Positions 24,689-33,316 of a stretch of DNA of 64,000 bases are shown here, one piece after another. Both the position numbers and the translations under genes were made by a program. The notes beneath the pieces are model-generated. The model worked only from the letters and a program-made list of their open reading frames with translations, ran no database searches and was not told the DNA's origin. Numbering within the stretch: the stretch's first letter is position 1; each line of letters starts with the position of its first letter. Origin of the DNA: Tranquillimonas sp964472855 (GTDB lineage Bacteria > Pseudomonadota > Alphaproteobacteria > Rhodobacterales > Rhodobacteraceae); assembly GCA_964472855.1 (NCBI GenBank), contig CAYYMJ010000003.1, forward strand, positions 1-64,000, read 5' to 3'.

Positions 24689-24704
24689 ATACTGTATCCA
24701 GAAA
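24689..24704. promoter_or_regulatory. FadR/GntR-type operator before the regulator gene (probable autoregulation)
   Basis: ATACTGTATCCAGAAA, within a 15-bp perfect palindrome TGGATAC-T-GTATCCA (24686-24700), about 17 bp before the regulator's GTG. A further half-site GTATGCTGTAT lies just upstream. Confidence 0.7.
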
Positions 24705-24720
24705 TACAAAGGACCGTGCA

Positions 24721-25407
24721 GTGGCATTGAAAAGCATTCAGCCGGCCCGGCGTCGATTGGCCGACGAAGTTTACGACCAGTTGATCGACGCCATCATGCG
24801 GCGCGAGATTGGCCCCGACGACCGCCTTGTCCAGGAAAAGCTGGCCGCCGAGTTGCAGATCAGCCGCACGCCGGTGCGCGAGGCGCTGATGCGGCTGGAG
24901 CAGGAAGGCGTGCTGGTGGTGTCAAATCGCGGCTCGTTCCGGCTGTACCAGATGGACGACGCGGAAATTCGCGAGCTTTACCAGGCACGGGCCGCGGTTG
25001 AGGGTCAGGCCGCCCGTATCCTTGCCGCGCATGTCAACGCCGAAACCGTGGCCGGATTGCGCAGCCACATCGCGTCCGAGGAACAGATACAGGGCGGCGA
25101 CGCGCGGGCCTATTTCGACGCCAACCGCAACATCCACCGGAAATTCGTCGAACTGGCCGGCAACAGGTTCCTGTTGGAGATGTTCGACATCATCTGGGGC
25201 AAGGCCATGGCCTTTCACCTGTTCGCTGCCATCGAGAATGTCGATTTGTCGCAAAGCCTCGGTGACCACATGCGACTGGTCGACGTCATCGAGACCGGCG
25301 ATCGCGGCGGTGCTCTGGAAGCCTTTATCGCCCATATCCAGGACGGCTTCGATTTGCAGATGCAGGCGCTTTCCGCCGAACGGACCCGCGCGCAGCCTAA
25401 AGCCTGA
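24721..25407 (+). CDS. GntR/FadR-family transcriptional regulator
   Basis: 228-residue regulator. The N-terminal winged helix reads EVYDQLIDAIMRREIGPDDRL, then the recognition helix SRTPVREALMRLEQEGVL. The C-terminal FCD ligand-binding domain (about 95-215) has the metal-binding pattern with H residues in NIHRKFVELAGN and GDHMRLVD. A GTG start is chosen because AAAGGA lies seven bases upstream and the operator would otherwise be inside the gene. It is divergent from glxBCD, and near-identical palindromes at four promoters make it the likely controller of the whole 8-25 kb region. It converges with the HlyD-like gene, overlapping it by 11 bp. Confidence 0.9.
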   Translation: MALKSIQPARRRLADEVYDQLIDAIMRREIGPDDRLVQEKLAAELQISRTPVREALMRLEQEGVLVVSNRGSFRLYQMDDAEIRELYQARAAVEGQAARILAAHVNAETVAGLRSHIASEEQIQGGDARAYFDANRNIHRKFVELAGNRFLLEMFDIIWGKAMAFHLFAAIENVDLSQSLGDHMRLVDVIETGDRGGALEAFIAHIQDGFDLQMQALSAERTRAQPKA

Positions 25408-26623
25408 ACGCCCCCGGTATCAGGCGCCGCATTTCGCCCACCAGAGCCGCGCCCAGATTGCGCGTGCCCATCCCGACGCGGATCATCGATGCCGTGTCGG
25501 GCCCGCGCAGCGCCAGCCTGTTGTCGGGGTCCGAAAGGACAGCCAGGCTTTCCGCCGTCGGGGTCACCTGAACGGCCACATCACCGCCGGGCGCTGGTGA
25601 CAGCCCAGCCACCTGCCCGGCAAAGCTGCGCCCGGCGTCGATGTCGCCCAACAGCCGGAACGTCACCATCTGTCCTGGTCTGAGGCGGTCGGCCCCTGAC
25701 GTCGGCACCAGGAACTGAACCTCGAAAATCTGCTGCCTTTCCGGCGTGATCTCGACGATTTCAACATCGTCATGCGCCATTTGCCCGGCCGGGACCGGGC
25801 GCATGCGCCCGATGGTGCCGCTTTCGGGCGCAAGCAGCCGCGGCGCCTTTCTGAGCGCCTCCAACCGGTCAAGGCGGGTCTGCAGCAAGAGAATTTCCGC
25901 GTCCAGGGCGTTGGCCCGCGCAAGCGTCTGCGCCGCGGCGGCGGCCAGATGCACCGCCCGCCGGTCAAGCAGGTCGGCATGCTCGCGTTCAAGCAGGATC
26001 GACGCGACATCCAGAAACAGATCAACCGTCGCCCGGCCAGCCGGCGTAACGCCCGCGGCCTTTGCCATCCGGTCGCGGTGCGCGGTCAGCCGCGCGCGTT
26101 CGCCCAGCTTGCGGGCCGCCCGGGCCGTCAGCCTTGCCGCCATGTCGACATCGTCAGTGCCGATGGCCGCGCACCGGGCCAAGGCGAGATCGGCGGCGGC
26201 GCGGGCATCTTCGTCAAGCGCGGCCAGAAGCTGCGCCTCTGGGATTGACCCCGACAAGAGGCACTGACGCTCGAACCGGTCCGCCAACAGACGCAGGTCG
26301 ACGGCATAGACCGTCGAGTCCAGAACCGCCGTGTCGAGTGTCGCGACGGTTTCGCCCTGATAGACCCGGTCGCCATATTGCACATGCATCCGCTCCAGTG
26401 GCGCGTCAGCGGGCAGCGACACGACCGACGGCCCGTCGGTTGGCCTGATCCGGCCCAGAAACTCGCGCGAGGACTGGAATTCGAGCCCGCCGAGCAACAG
26501 GCCAAGCTGCCCCACGACACCAAGGAACAGCCCCAGGCTCAAAAGACCCAGGGCCAGCCCCGTCAGCCCGGGGCCGCCGCCGGCATGCCGCCGCACCCGG
26601 GTTTCAGCCTTGACGCGCCGCAT
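25397..26623 (-). CDS. HlyD-family periplasmic adaptor protein
   Basis: 408-residue membrane-fusion-type protein. One transmembrane helix lies at about 20-45 (GLALGLLSLGLFLGVVGQLG). A biotinyl-lipoyl half follows (DAPLERMHVQYGDRVYQGETVATLD), then a long alpha-helical hairpin (about 120-270), the second lipoyl half (KAPRLLAPESGTIGRM) and a beta-barrel domain. It overlaps the end of the ABC gene upstream by 20 bp and should work with it as an inner-membrane/periplasm export pair. The genomic setting points to polysaccharide rather than protein cargo. There is no TolC-like gene nearby. Confidence 0.85.
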   Translation of the reverse strand: MRRVKAETRVRRHAGGGPGLTGLALGLLSLGLFLGVVGQLGLLLGGLEFQSSREFLGRIRPTDGPSVVSLPADAPLERMHVQYGDRVYQGETVATLDTAVLDSTVYAVDLRLLADRFERQCLLSGSIPEAQLLAALDEDARAAADLALARCAAIGTDDVDMAARLTARAARKLGERARLTAHRDRMAKAAGVTPAGRATVDLFLDVASILLEREHADLLDRRAVHLAAAAAQTLARANALDAEILLLQTRLDRLEALRKAPRLLAPESGTIGRMRPVPAGQMAHDDVEIVEITPERQQIFEVQFLVPTSGADRLRPGQMVTFRLLGDIDAGRSFAGQVAGLSPAPGGDVAVQVTPTAESLAVLSDPDNRLALRGPDTASMIRVGMGTRNLGAALVGEMRRLIPGAFRL

Positions 26624-28565
26624 CCTGCCCTGCGCCCTGCGCTGCCGATTTTCTGGGGTCGTAGGTGGCGATCCTGACCGTCAACTGACGCTTGTCCAAT
26701 TGCGATGACACCTCGATCTCGATGGATTCCCGCAACACGACGGCCAGCGGAGATTTGCGGGCGTTCCTTTCGCCCTTGGCCAGTTGCCGGCGTGCGTTCT
26801 GCAGTTGCGCCGAGCTTACCGGAACCCCGCCATCCTCAAGCCGCAAGATGCAATGCCCTTCGAAATGCTTGAACTCGAATGCCAGGTTTTCCTTGCCCAT
26901 GGCGTTGGCGCTTTGGCAGCTGAACGCCAGCAACTCGGACGCGACCAGGCATACCTTGCGACGGTTGGCCTCGTCCCCACGCCGGCGGAAATGGCCGCGC
27001 ACCCAGCTTTCCAGGTTATCTTCGGTATCCAGGCTGCGGGCCGCGACAAGGCGCGACCAACCGTTATCAAGCCGGGCCCTTGTTTCCGCCGCTTCGCCGA
27101 AATCGACGACCCGACCCGCCTGCATCACGATCAGCCGGTCGCACATTTCCATCAAGCCGCGGTTCTGGCTGACGATCACCACCGACCGGCCCAGCCGTAC
27201 CTCGTGGCGCAGCCGCTCTTGCAGCGCGGTGATCTGGCGGTCATGCAGACCGTCTTCGGGCCGGTCGAGCAAATAGACATCCGGGGCCAACAGCAGCGCA
27301 CGTGCCAGGGCAAGAGATTTTTTCTGCATGTCTGGCAGCAGGTCGGCCGGTCCGTCGCAGATCCGGTCGACCAGGTCGGCCGAAAACACCAGCTTTTCCA
27401 GAATTTGCCGCCCACGAGCCTTTGCCGTGCTGTCGTGGAAACAGGCGAGATTGTCTTCGCCGGATGCGGGAAGCACAAGGGGAGCGGGCGGGAGATAGAC
27501 CGCCGTGACGCGGCGCGGCCCGCGGCCGCGCTGCCACAGATCGTCGCCATGAACCGACACGTGGCCCCTGACCTCGGCCATGGCAATCGAGAATGGATCG
27601 GCCAACACCTGCAGCAGCATGGATTTTCCGGCGCCGCTGTCCCCCACCAGGCCGGTGATCGACCCTGCCGGAACGGCGAATGACACGTCGGACAACAACT
27701 TTTGCGCGCCGACCGACAGATCCAGCGCCGACACCAGCAACCCGCCGGCTTCAATCTCGTCCGGCTCGTCCAGTTCATGGCGCAAAACGCGGGCCGGCGC
27801 GTCTGCCCCGGCGCTGGCTGACCGCATCGTGCGCAGCGCTTTCAGCGCGCTGCCGGCGGCCCAATAGGTGATCAGGCCAATGGCCGCCACCGCCGCCGGT
27901 TCCAGCACGCCGGTCGCCGAAAGCCAGCTGCCCGCCGCCAAAGACGCGGCCACTGACAACCATGTCAGCGAAGTCTGAACCGCCCCCGCGAGCGTGTGTT
28001 CGTCAAAATCGGTCCGGGCAAGCCTCAGACCTTCAAGATCGCGCCCGGCAAGCACTGGCACCGCCTCGGCCGGCCGAAAATCCCACGCGGATTCGCGGCC
28101 ACCAAACCGGCTCAGCAGCCAGAAGACCGCCACCCCAAGCAGACCGGCGACCAGAACGGGAAACAGCAACAGCGGATGCACCAGCCCGAAGGCCAAGGCA
28201 ACGATCAGGCCCATCCATCCCTGCACGCGGACAAAGGTCTTGCGCCGCTCGCTGCGGAACCCTGCCATGGCCCGCGCATGGGCATAATCCAGGCCGATGG
28301 CGCCAAGGATCGGCACCGCGACGATGGCCAGAAGCACCGGCGCAAGCCCCAGCTCGCCCTGTTCGGCCACCAGCGACTGGAAGAACAGCGCCGACAGGGC
28401 CGCGGCCAGCCAGCAAAGCCCGATCAGCACCGCAAAGATGCCGCTGATTGCGCGCGCCCAACCGGGCGAACGCCGATCGACGCCCTCAAGGTTCAGTTGT
28501 CCCGCCTCTTCCATCGGAAAGAGATTGCCGGGTGTTTCGGAATCGCCGTGTGCCATCTTGCCCAT
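26604..28565 (-). CDS. ABC transporter with degenerate ATPase and C-terminal extension
   Basis: 653-residue protein. It has several membrane helices in residues 38-240, an ABC ATPase at about 275-495 and an extra domain at 520-640. Walker A is intact (GDSGAGKS, 308-315). The signature is degenerate (LLPDMQKKSLALARAL), and the residue after the Walker B aspartate is arginine instead of the catalytic glutamate (YLLDRPED), so hydrolysis is probably weak or absent. The C-terminal part (VCLVASELLAFSCQSANAMG, later LEDGGVPV) recalls HATPase/anti-sigma-like domains but lacks the N-box asparagine; this match is tentative. The partner is the overlapping HlyD protein. It is divergent from the first DUF3131 gene. 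Confidence 0.8.
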   Translation of the reverse strand: MGKMAHGDSETPGNLFPMEEAGQLNLEGVDRRSPGWARAISGIFAVLIGLCWLAAALSALFFQSLVAEQGELGLAPVLLAIVAVPILGAIGLDYAHARAMAGFRSERRKTFVRVQGWMGLIVALAFGLVHPLLLFPVLVAGLLGVAVFWLLSRFGGRESAWDFRPAEAVPVLAGRDLEGLRLARTDFDEHTLAGAVQTSLTWLSVAASLAAGSWLSATGVLEPAAVAAIGLITYWAAGSALKALRTMRSASAGADAPARVLRHELDEPDEIEAGGLLVSALDLSVGAQKLLSDVSFAVPAGSITGLVGDSGAGKSMLLQVLADPFSIAMAEVRGHVSVHGDDLWQRGRGPRRVTAVYLPPAPLVLPASGEDNLACFHDSTAKARGRQILEKLVFSADLVDRICDGPADLLPDMQKKSLALARALLLAPDVYLLDRPEDGLHDRQITALQERLRHEVRLGRSVVIVSQNRGLMEMCDRLIVMQAGRVVDFGEAAETRARLDNGWSRLVAARSLDTEDNLESWVRGHFRRRGDEANRRKVCLVASELLAFSCQSANAMGKENLAFEFKHFEGHCILRLEDGGVPVSSAQLQNARRQLAKGERNARKSPLAVVLRESIEIEVSSQLDKRQLTVRIATYDPRKSAAQGAGQDAARQG

Positions 28566-28707
28566 CCATTGCTGACGGCTCCACTCCTAGGTGCTTCCAA
28601 TTAACAGACACTTATGCCCGGCCAGGAATTCCCCTGTCTCCGATTGTCCGTTTCTTAACCCGGACCGGCCTATGAGTTGGGTATTCGCCGCAATGACCGG
28701 GTGAGAC

Positions 28708-30396
28708 ATGACGAAGAAAACCGGCTCTTCTCGCAGGGGCGCCCAATTTGGACTGGCCGCCCTGTGCGGCTCCGCCGTCCTGCTTGCGGGCGCCACCTGG
28801 AGCGTCGGTTCAGTGGCCCGGACAATGCTGCTGAAGCAAGAGGAAGAGATTACGCCAATCATCGCCGGCGGCGACCTTGACCGTATTCCCGCCCTGATGC
28901 GCGGCAATCTGGCCACGATGACCACGTCGATGGTGGACGAGACCGAAAGGCGTGTAAAGCCGCCCCGCATGTGCGAGATGCCCGACAATTATTTTGAACG
29001 GCTGGATCGCGGGCTCGACCAGCGCGTCGGCTATACCCGCCGCAACGAATATGTCCGCCCCTATCGCGACCGGCGCGGCTTTCTGAACGAGCGCGAGCTT
29101 CGCGCCGCCCGCGTTGCCTGGCACTATTTCGAACAATTCACTCAGGAAACCACCGGCCTTGCCAATTCGGTTGGCAATTATCCGTCGACCACCATGTGGG
29201 ACACCGCCAGCTATGTTGCCGGCGCTGTGGCCGCTTACGAGTTGTGCCTGATCGAAAAGCCCGAATTCGACCAGCGAATTCTGCAGCTTTTGACAACGAT
29301 CAAGGGGCTGGAACTGTTCCGAAAGGAATTGCCCAACAAGGTTTATCACACGAAGACCGGCGAAAAGGTCGACTATACCAACAAGCCCGGTGAAATCGGG
29401 TTTTCGGCGCTGGATATCGGGCGGTTTCTGGTCTGGATGCGAATTCTGAAGAATCGCTATCCGCATTTCAGCAACACAATCGATTCGGTACTGTTGAAAT
29501 GGGATTTCAGTAATGTCGTTGACGACGAGGGCCTGCTTCACGGCTCTTATGTCGATCGGGAAACCGGCAATACCGTCTACGCCCAGGAAGGGCGGCTGGG
29601 TTACGAGGAATATGCCGCCAAGGGTTTTGCCTTGTGGGGGTTTCAGCCCATTCTGGCGCACCGGGCGGAACCGTTTCTGACCGCGTCGATCTTTGGTGTA
29701 TCCGTGCCCTATGACGGGCGCGATCCGCGCATTTTCCATTCACAGAATTACGTGGTGACGGAAAGCTACCTTCAGGACGGGATGGAGCTGGGCTTCAACC
29801 TGCCCCAGGACGACTCCAGCCCCGATTGGCTGCATTCCGATGGCTGGCGCGCCGAATTCGCCGACCGCATCTACGAGGTTCAGGAAAACCGCTGGCGGCA
29901 AACCGGCTATATGACGGCGCGGTCGGAACATAACGTCAAGGGGCCGCCGTATTTCACATATGACACGATCTTTTCCGACGGCTATCCCTGGAACACGGTT
30001 ACGCCGCGCGGGGATTATGTGCCCGACCATGCCGCGGTTGCCGCCAAGGCGGCGCTCGGGCTGTGGGCTCTTTGGGACACCGACTATACCGATGTCCTGT
30101 ATGAAGCGATCATCGAGCTTTATAATCCCGAAAAGGGCATGTTCGAGGGGCTGTATGAACGCGGCCAGGGTCGTGTCGAGATCTTCACCGCCAATAACAA
30201 CGGCATCATCCTGACCGCGCTGCTGCACAAGGTGCAGGGCACGATCCTGACGCCCTACACCGGCGAAACCGAGGTCTGGTATACCGCGTTCCGCGATCAG
30301 GACCTGCGCCGACGGCGCAACTATCCGGATCCGCCGCAGGAAGCCGACTGGCTGCCTGCCCTGCGACACTCTCTTCCTATCGAGGTGGACTACTGA
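28708..30396 (+). CDS. DUF3131-domain protein 1 (membrane-anchored, alpha/alpha-toroid fold)
   Basis: 562-residue periplasmic protein with an N-terminal hydrophobic anchor (residues 15-37). The DUF3131 domain (about 110-540) shows the recurring pattern AWHYFEQFTQETTGLANSVG, TMWDTASYVAG, GEIGFSALDIGRFLVW and GYEEYAAKGFALWG. This family has a glucoamylase-like (alpha/alpha) toroid and occurs in glycan synthesis loci, so a glycan-binding or glycan-cleaving role is likely; the catalytic acids are not established. Its TGA overlaps the next ATG (TGATG). A paralogue lies 1.6 kb downstream on the other strand. Confidence 0.8.
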   Translation: MTKKTGSSRRGAQFGLAALCGSAVLLAGATWSVGSVARTMLLKQEEEITPIIAGGDLDRIPALMRGNLATMTTSMVDETERRVKPPRMCEMPDNYFERLDRGLDQRVGYTRRNEYVRPYRDRRGFLNERELRAARVAWHYFEQFTQETTGLANSVGNYPSTTMWDTASYVAGAVAAYELCLIEKPEFDQRILQLLTTIKGLELFRKELPNKVYHTKTGEKVDYTNKPGEIGFSALDIGRFLVWMRILKNRYPHFSNTIDSVLLKWDFSNVVDDEGLLHGSYVDRETGNTVYAQEGRLGYEEYAAKGFALWGFQPILAHRAEPFLTASIFGVSVPYDGRDPRIFHSQNYVVTESYLQDGMELGFNLPQDDSSPDWLHSDGWRAEFADRIYEVQENRWRQTGYMTARSEHNVKGPPYFTYDTIFSDGYPWNTVTPRGDYVPDHAAVAAKAALGLWALWDTDYTDVLYEAIIELYNPEKGMFEGLYERGQGRVEIFTANNNGIILTALLHKVQGTILTPYTGETEVWYTAFRDQDLRRRRNYPDPPQEADWLPALRHSLPIEVDY

Positions 30397-31901
30397 TGAA
30401 ATCTCTCAGCTTTTTTGCGCTGGCGCTCTTGCCTCTGGCCACGTCCGCTGCCGCCCAGGTCGCACAGTCCGCCAGTGGCGCCGATGCCTTCACGTCCGAG
30501 AATGCGATCCTTGACACATCCGTGCCCTTCGCAATTGGCGCCAGCGAGGCGCGGCAAGACCTTCGCGGGTCGTTCGGCTGGCCCACGTTTCAAGAGGGTC
30601 TGGTCGAAGGCGTCTATTTCCGTTTCGATCCCGACGGTTACGCCCGCTTCGCGCCCACGCCCAGGCTGGACAGCGACGTCTTCGAGGTCATCTGCCGTCC
30701 GCGCACCTTCAGCTGCATTGCCCGCAAGGGCGCGCTGACGCTCTTGCTGAATACGCGCGGCCAGCTTGAGATCAACCTTGAGGGCGTGGTCCCGGGCGAC
30801 ACGCTTTACGTCATCGAAGGGGTCACCGAGCTTCAGATCCCCGACCGGATCCTGCAGCCGCTGGACTGGCATCTGGAAGCGCTGCTGTCCGCAGGGGGCG
30901 AACTTGTGGCCCGCCGCGGCCCTGACAATGAAATCACCCGCGTGTCTCTGATCGGGTTTCCGGCCGTGACCGCCTATCTGCGCTGGATCACGGCCCGGCA
31001 GGACTATACCGTGTTGCCGCGCGGCTGGCCGGTGCCGAATGCCGGTGGCGGCGCGTCGGGCGCCCTGACCCAGGCGACAGGATGGCCCAACACGTCCGGC
31101 CCCGCACAGATTGTCGGCGCTCAGGAGTTTCAGGCGCAGGCCGCGGAACCGGTCGCCGAAGATTCCGAAGTGGAACTGCTTCGCGGCGATATCGCCCGGC
31201 TCAAGCAACTGCTGGAGGGCCGCGGCAGCGTCGAAACCGGCGCCACCGAGGCGGTGACAATCGCAGGGCCCGCCGCCGCAAGCCAGCCCGCGCCGTCTGC
31301 GGATCAGCTGAGCAATCTTGAAACGGCAACGGCCGCGATATTGCGCGAGTTGGAAGACCTGCGCGGCAAGATACTCGTCATCGAAGACTCGGCCCGCGCC
31401 GAGGCTGCGCCCGACCCGGCCGCCTTGCCGGTCGAGGCGGCCGAGGCCGCCCCGGAAGCCACCGATGCGGTCCAAGAAGCCCCTACGATTTCGCTGGCCG
31501 ACAAGTTGGACTTTCTCATCACCGAGATCGGCATCGATCCGCAATTGGCGGTTGTTCTTGTAGAAATCGGACATCCCGGTGAGACCGAGGGTTACCAGCT
31601 TCCCGTCGCCCTGAACGAGGCGTCGACGCTGAGTTCGGACGAGATTCTGTCGCAGCTTCTGTCGGGCCTGAACGCGGTCGGGCAACTGCCGCTGGCGCAG
31701 GCGGAAACGTCGGACGTTGCGGCCGAGCAAGAGCCGCAGATGATCGCGGAGACATCCGAGCCGGAGGAGGCACCGGTCGCCGAGGCAACCGACGCCGCCG
31801 AGGCCGAAGAAACGCCACAGGTTCCCGAATTGCAGCCCGGCGAATATGTTCTTATTGCCGACTATTTCGCGTCAGTCTTCGGTGACAAGTCCGAAGAGTG
31901 A
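30396..31901 (+). CDS. Secreted protein with C-terminal coiled-coil and acidic low-complexity region
   Basis: 501-residue protein not matched to a family I recognise. A signal peptide covers residues 1-20 (LALLPLATSAAAQ). A compact beta-rich domain follows at 45-205, with two cysteines (VICRPRTFSCIA) that could form a disulfide. The second half is alanine/glutamate-rich with a predicted coiled coil (ELLRGDIARLKQLLEGRG; LETATAAILRELEDLRGK) and ends in a conserved-looking PGEYVLIADYFASVFG. It is translationally coupled to DUF3131 protein 1. A structural or scaffolding role in the polysaccharide export apparatus is inferred from context only. Confidence 0.7.
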   Translation: MKSLSFFALALLPLATSAAAQVAQSASGADAFTSENAILDTSVPFAIGASEARQDLRGSFGWPTFQEGLVEGVYFRFDPDGYARFAPTPRLDSDVFEVICRPRTFSCIARKGALTLLLNTRGQLEINLEGVVPGDTLYVIEGVTELQIPDRILQPLDWHLEALLSAGGELVARRGPDNEITRVSLIGFPAVTAYLRWITARQDYTVLPRGWPVPNAGGGASGALTQATGWPNTSGPAQIVGAQEFQAQAAEPVAEDSEVELLRGDIARLKQLLEGRGSVETGATEAVTIAGPAAASQPAPSADQLSNLETATAAILRELEDLRGKILVIEDSARAEAAPDPAALPVEAAEAAPEATDAVQEAPTISLADKLDFLITEIGIDPQLAVVLVEIGHPGETEGYQLPVALNEASTLSSDEILSQLLSGLNAVGQLPLAQAETSDVAAEQEPQMIAETSEPEEAPVAEATDAAEAEETPQVPELQPGEYVLIADYFASVFGDKSEE

Positions 31902-31928
31902 TAGTGACGGTCTGACGCCAGGATGACA

Positions 31929-31959
31929 GCCGATCGCCCCAAGCCGGGGCGATCGGCTG
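31929..31959. terminator. Hairpin between convergent genes (probable bidirectional terminator)
   Basis: A perfect 13-bp stem, AGCCGATCGCCCC/GGGGCGATCGGCT, with a five-base loop, lies between the convergent stops at 31901 and 31972. No long T-run follows, so termination efficiency is uncertain. Confidence 0.65.
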
Positions 31960-31971
31960 AACCGTAACAAC

Positions 31972-33291
31972 TCAGTTTGCCAGTGACGCGTGGGCCTGCA
32001 TGAAGGGCCCGTATTGCACCCGGTGCAGGGCTTCCAGGACAACCGCATTGGTGTTGAGCGACAAGACCGCGTTATCCTCGCCGGTGGCCTCATAGCGACC
32101 GGCCATCCATCCGCCCGGATCCTGACCAAGATCGGCCAGCCCCGACACCACCATCTCAGTGTATTCGGTGCCAAAGATCGCGTCCCAGCCAAAGGCCGCC
32201 TTGACGCTGACGGTTCGCAATTCGGGATAGTTGCCGCCGCCTTCGGTCAAGGCCGGCCAGTCCTTGCCGTCACCCCGCACCGCTGCGTAAAGAAAATAGG
32301 GGTCGCGGTCGAGGTGATCCTCGGTGACGGCGGTGATGATGCCCTTGTTTTCATAGCGGGCCTCTTGCGCGCGATAGACCTGCTGGGCAAGACGATGACC
32401 GTCGGCATCGAAACCCAGCTCCAGACCTTGCAGGACGAAGGGCTCGCTCAGCACCGGCGTGATGGCACCAAACCGCAGGTGAGACCTGCGGTCCTTTGGG
32501 ATATCCACGCCTTCCGTGCTGGTCCAGGCCAACACGCGCCGTACCGATATGGCCGCGCCGACGTCGAGCCCCCAAAGCGCGGCGGCCCGGGCGGCATATT
32601 GTTCATAGCCGATCCGGCCTTCCTGCACATAGTTGGTTTCGTCGTCGGACACGTTGGCACCGATAAGCTCGCCGCTGCCGCCGATGTCGGCGACCTTCCA
32701 GTTGCCGATAACAACGCGAATGGCCGGGCCGAAACGGGGAAAATGCCGCTCGGCGCTTCGCAGGGCCAGCAGCAGACGCGCAATATCAATGGCCGACCAG
32801 CCGATGCCGCCGTCAACAACTTCGTTGCCATAATTCACCATGGCCAGCGTCATGGTGTTGTACACCTTGTTGGGCAGGCGTCCCTCGAACAATGGCAAAA
32901 GGGAAAGGCTGGTCAGAAAGCTCGTCAACCGCTCGTCGAAGTCGTCATCGTCGATGATATCCAGCCGCCGCGCCGAGATCAGCGCGAACACGTAACTTCC
33001 CTGGTCCCAAAGCGTTGCTGCGGGATAACCGGCCACGGAATCGACGAACCCGGTTTCGGGGCGCGTATTCTCTTCGAAATATCGCCATGCCGTCCGCGCG
33101 GCCGCGCGTTCCGGCTGCGTCAGCCCACGCAGGGGCGCGACGGGCAAAAGATCGTTGTCAATTGTCACCGGCGTGTCCATCCTCGTGTTGACCAACTCGC
33201 CACCTTCGATCCACAGCGAAACAGAGGCCGCCAACGCAAGCCCGGACACAAGCAAGACGCTTGATCTGTATTTGGCAACAACATCGGACAT
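31972..33291 (-). CDS. DUF3131-domain protein 2 (membrane-anchored)
   Basis: 439-residue paralogue of the protein at 28708-30396. An N-terminal membrane helix (VLLVSGLALAASVSLW) is followed by the toroid domain with AWRYFEENTRPETGFVDSVAGYP, TLWDQGSYVFAL, LPNKVYNTM, GIGWSAIDIARLL and IGYEQYAARAAALWGLD. The ATG at 33291 has AGGAG five bases upstream. It lies 25 bp after the glycosyltransferase gene in a run of minus-strand genes. The two paralogues share the family blocks but differ in length and C-terminus, so they may act on different ends or stages of the same polymer. Confidence 0.8.
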   Translation of the reverse strand: MSDVVAKYRSSVLLVSGLALAASVSLWIEGGELVNTRMDTPVTIDNDLLPVAPLRGLTQPERAAARTAWRYFEENTRPETGFVDSVAGYPAATLWDQGSYVFALISARRLDIIDDDDFDERLTSFLTSLSLLPLFEGRLPNKVYNTMTLAMVNYGNEVVDGGIGWSAIDIARLLLALRSAERHFPRFGPAIRVVIGNWKVADIGGSGELIGANVSDDETNYVQEGRIGYEQYAARAAALWGLDVGAAISVRRVLAWTSTEGVDIPKDRRSHLRFGAITPVLSEPFVLQGLELGFDADGHRLAQQVYRAQEARYENKGIITAVTEDHLDRDPYFLYAAVRGDGKDWPALTEGGGNYPELRTVSVKAAFGWDAIFGTEYTEMVVSGLADLGQDPGGWMAGRYEATGEDNAVLSLNTNAVVLEALHRVQYGPFMQAHASLAN

Positions 33292-33316
33292 GTCTTCTCC
33301 TGTTTGGGAATCGTTC

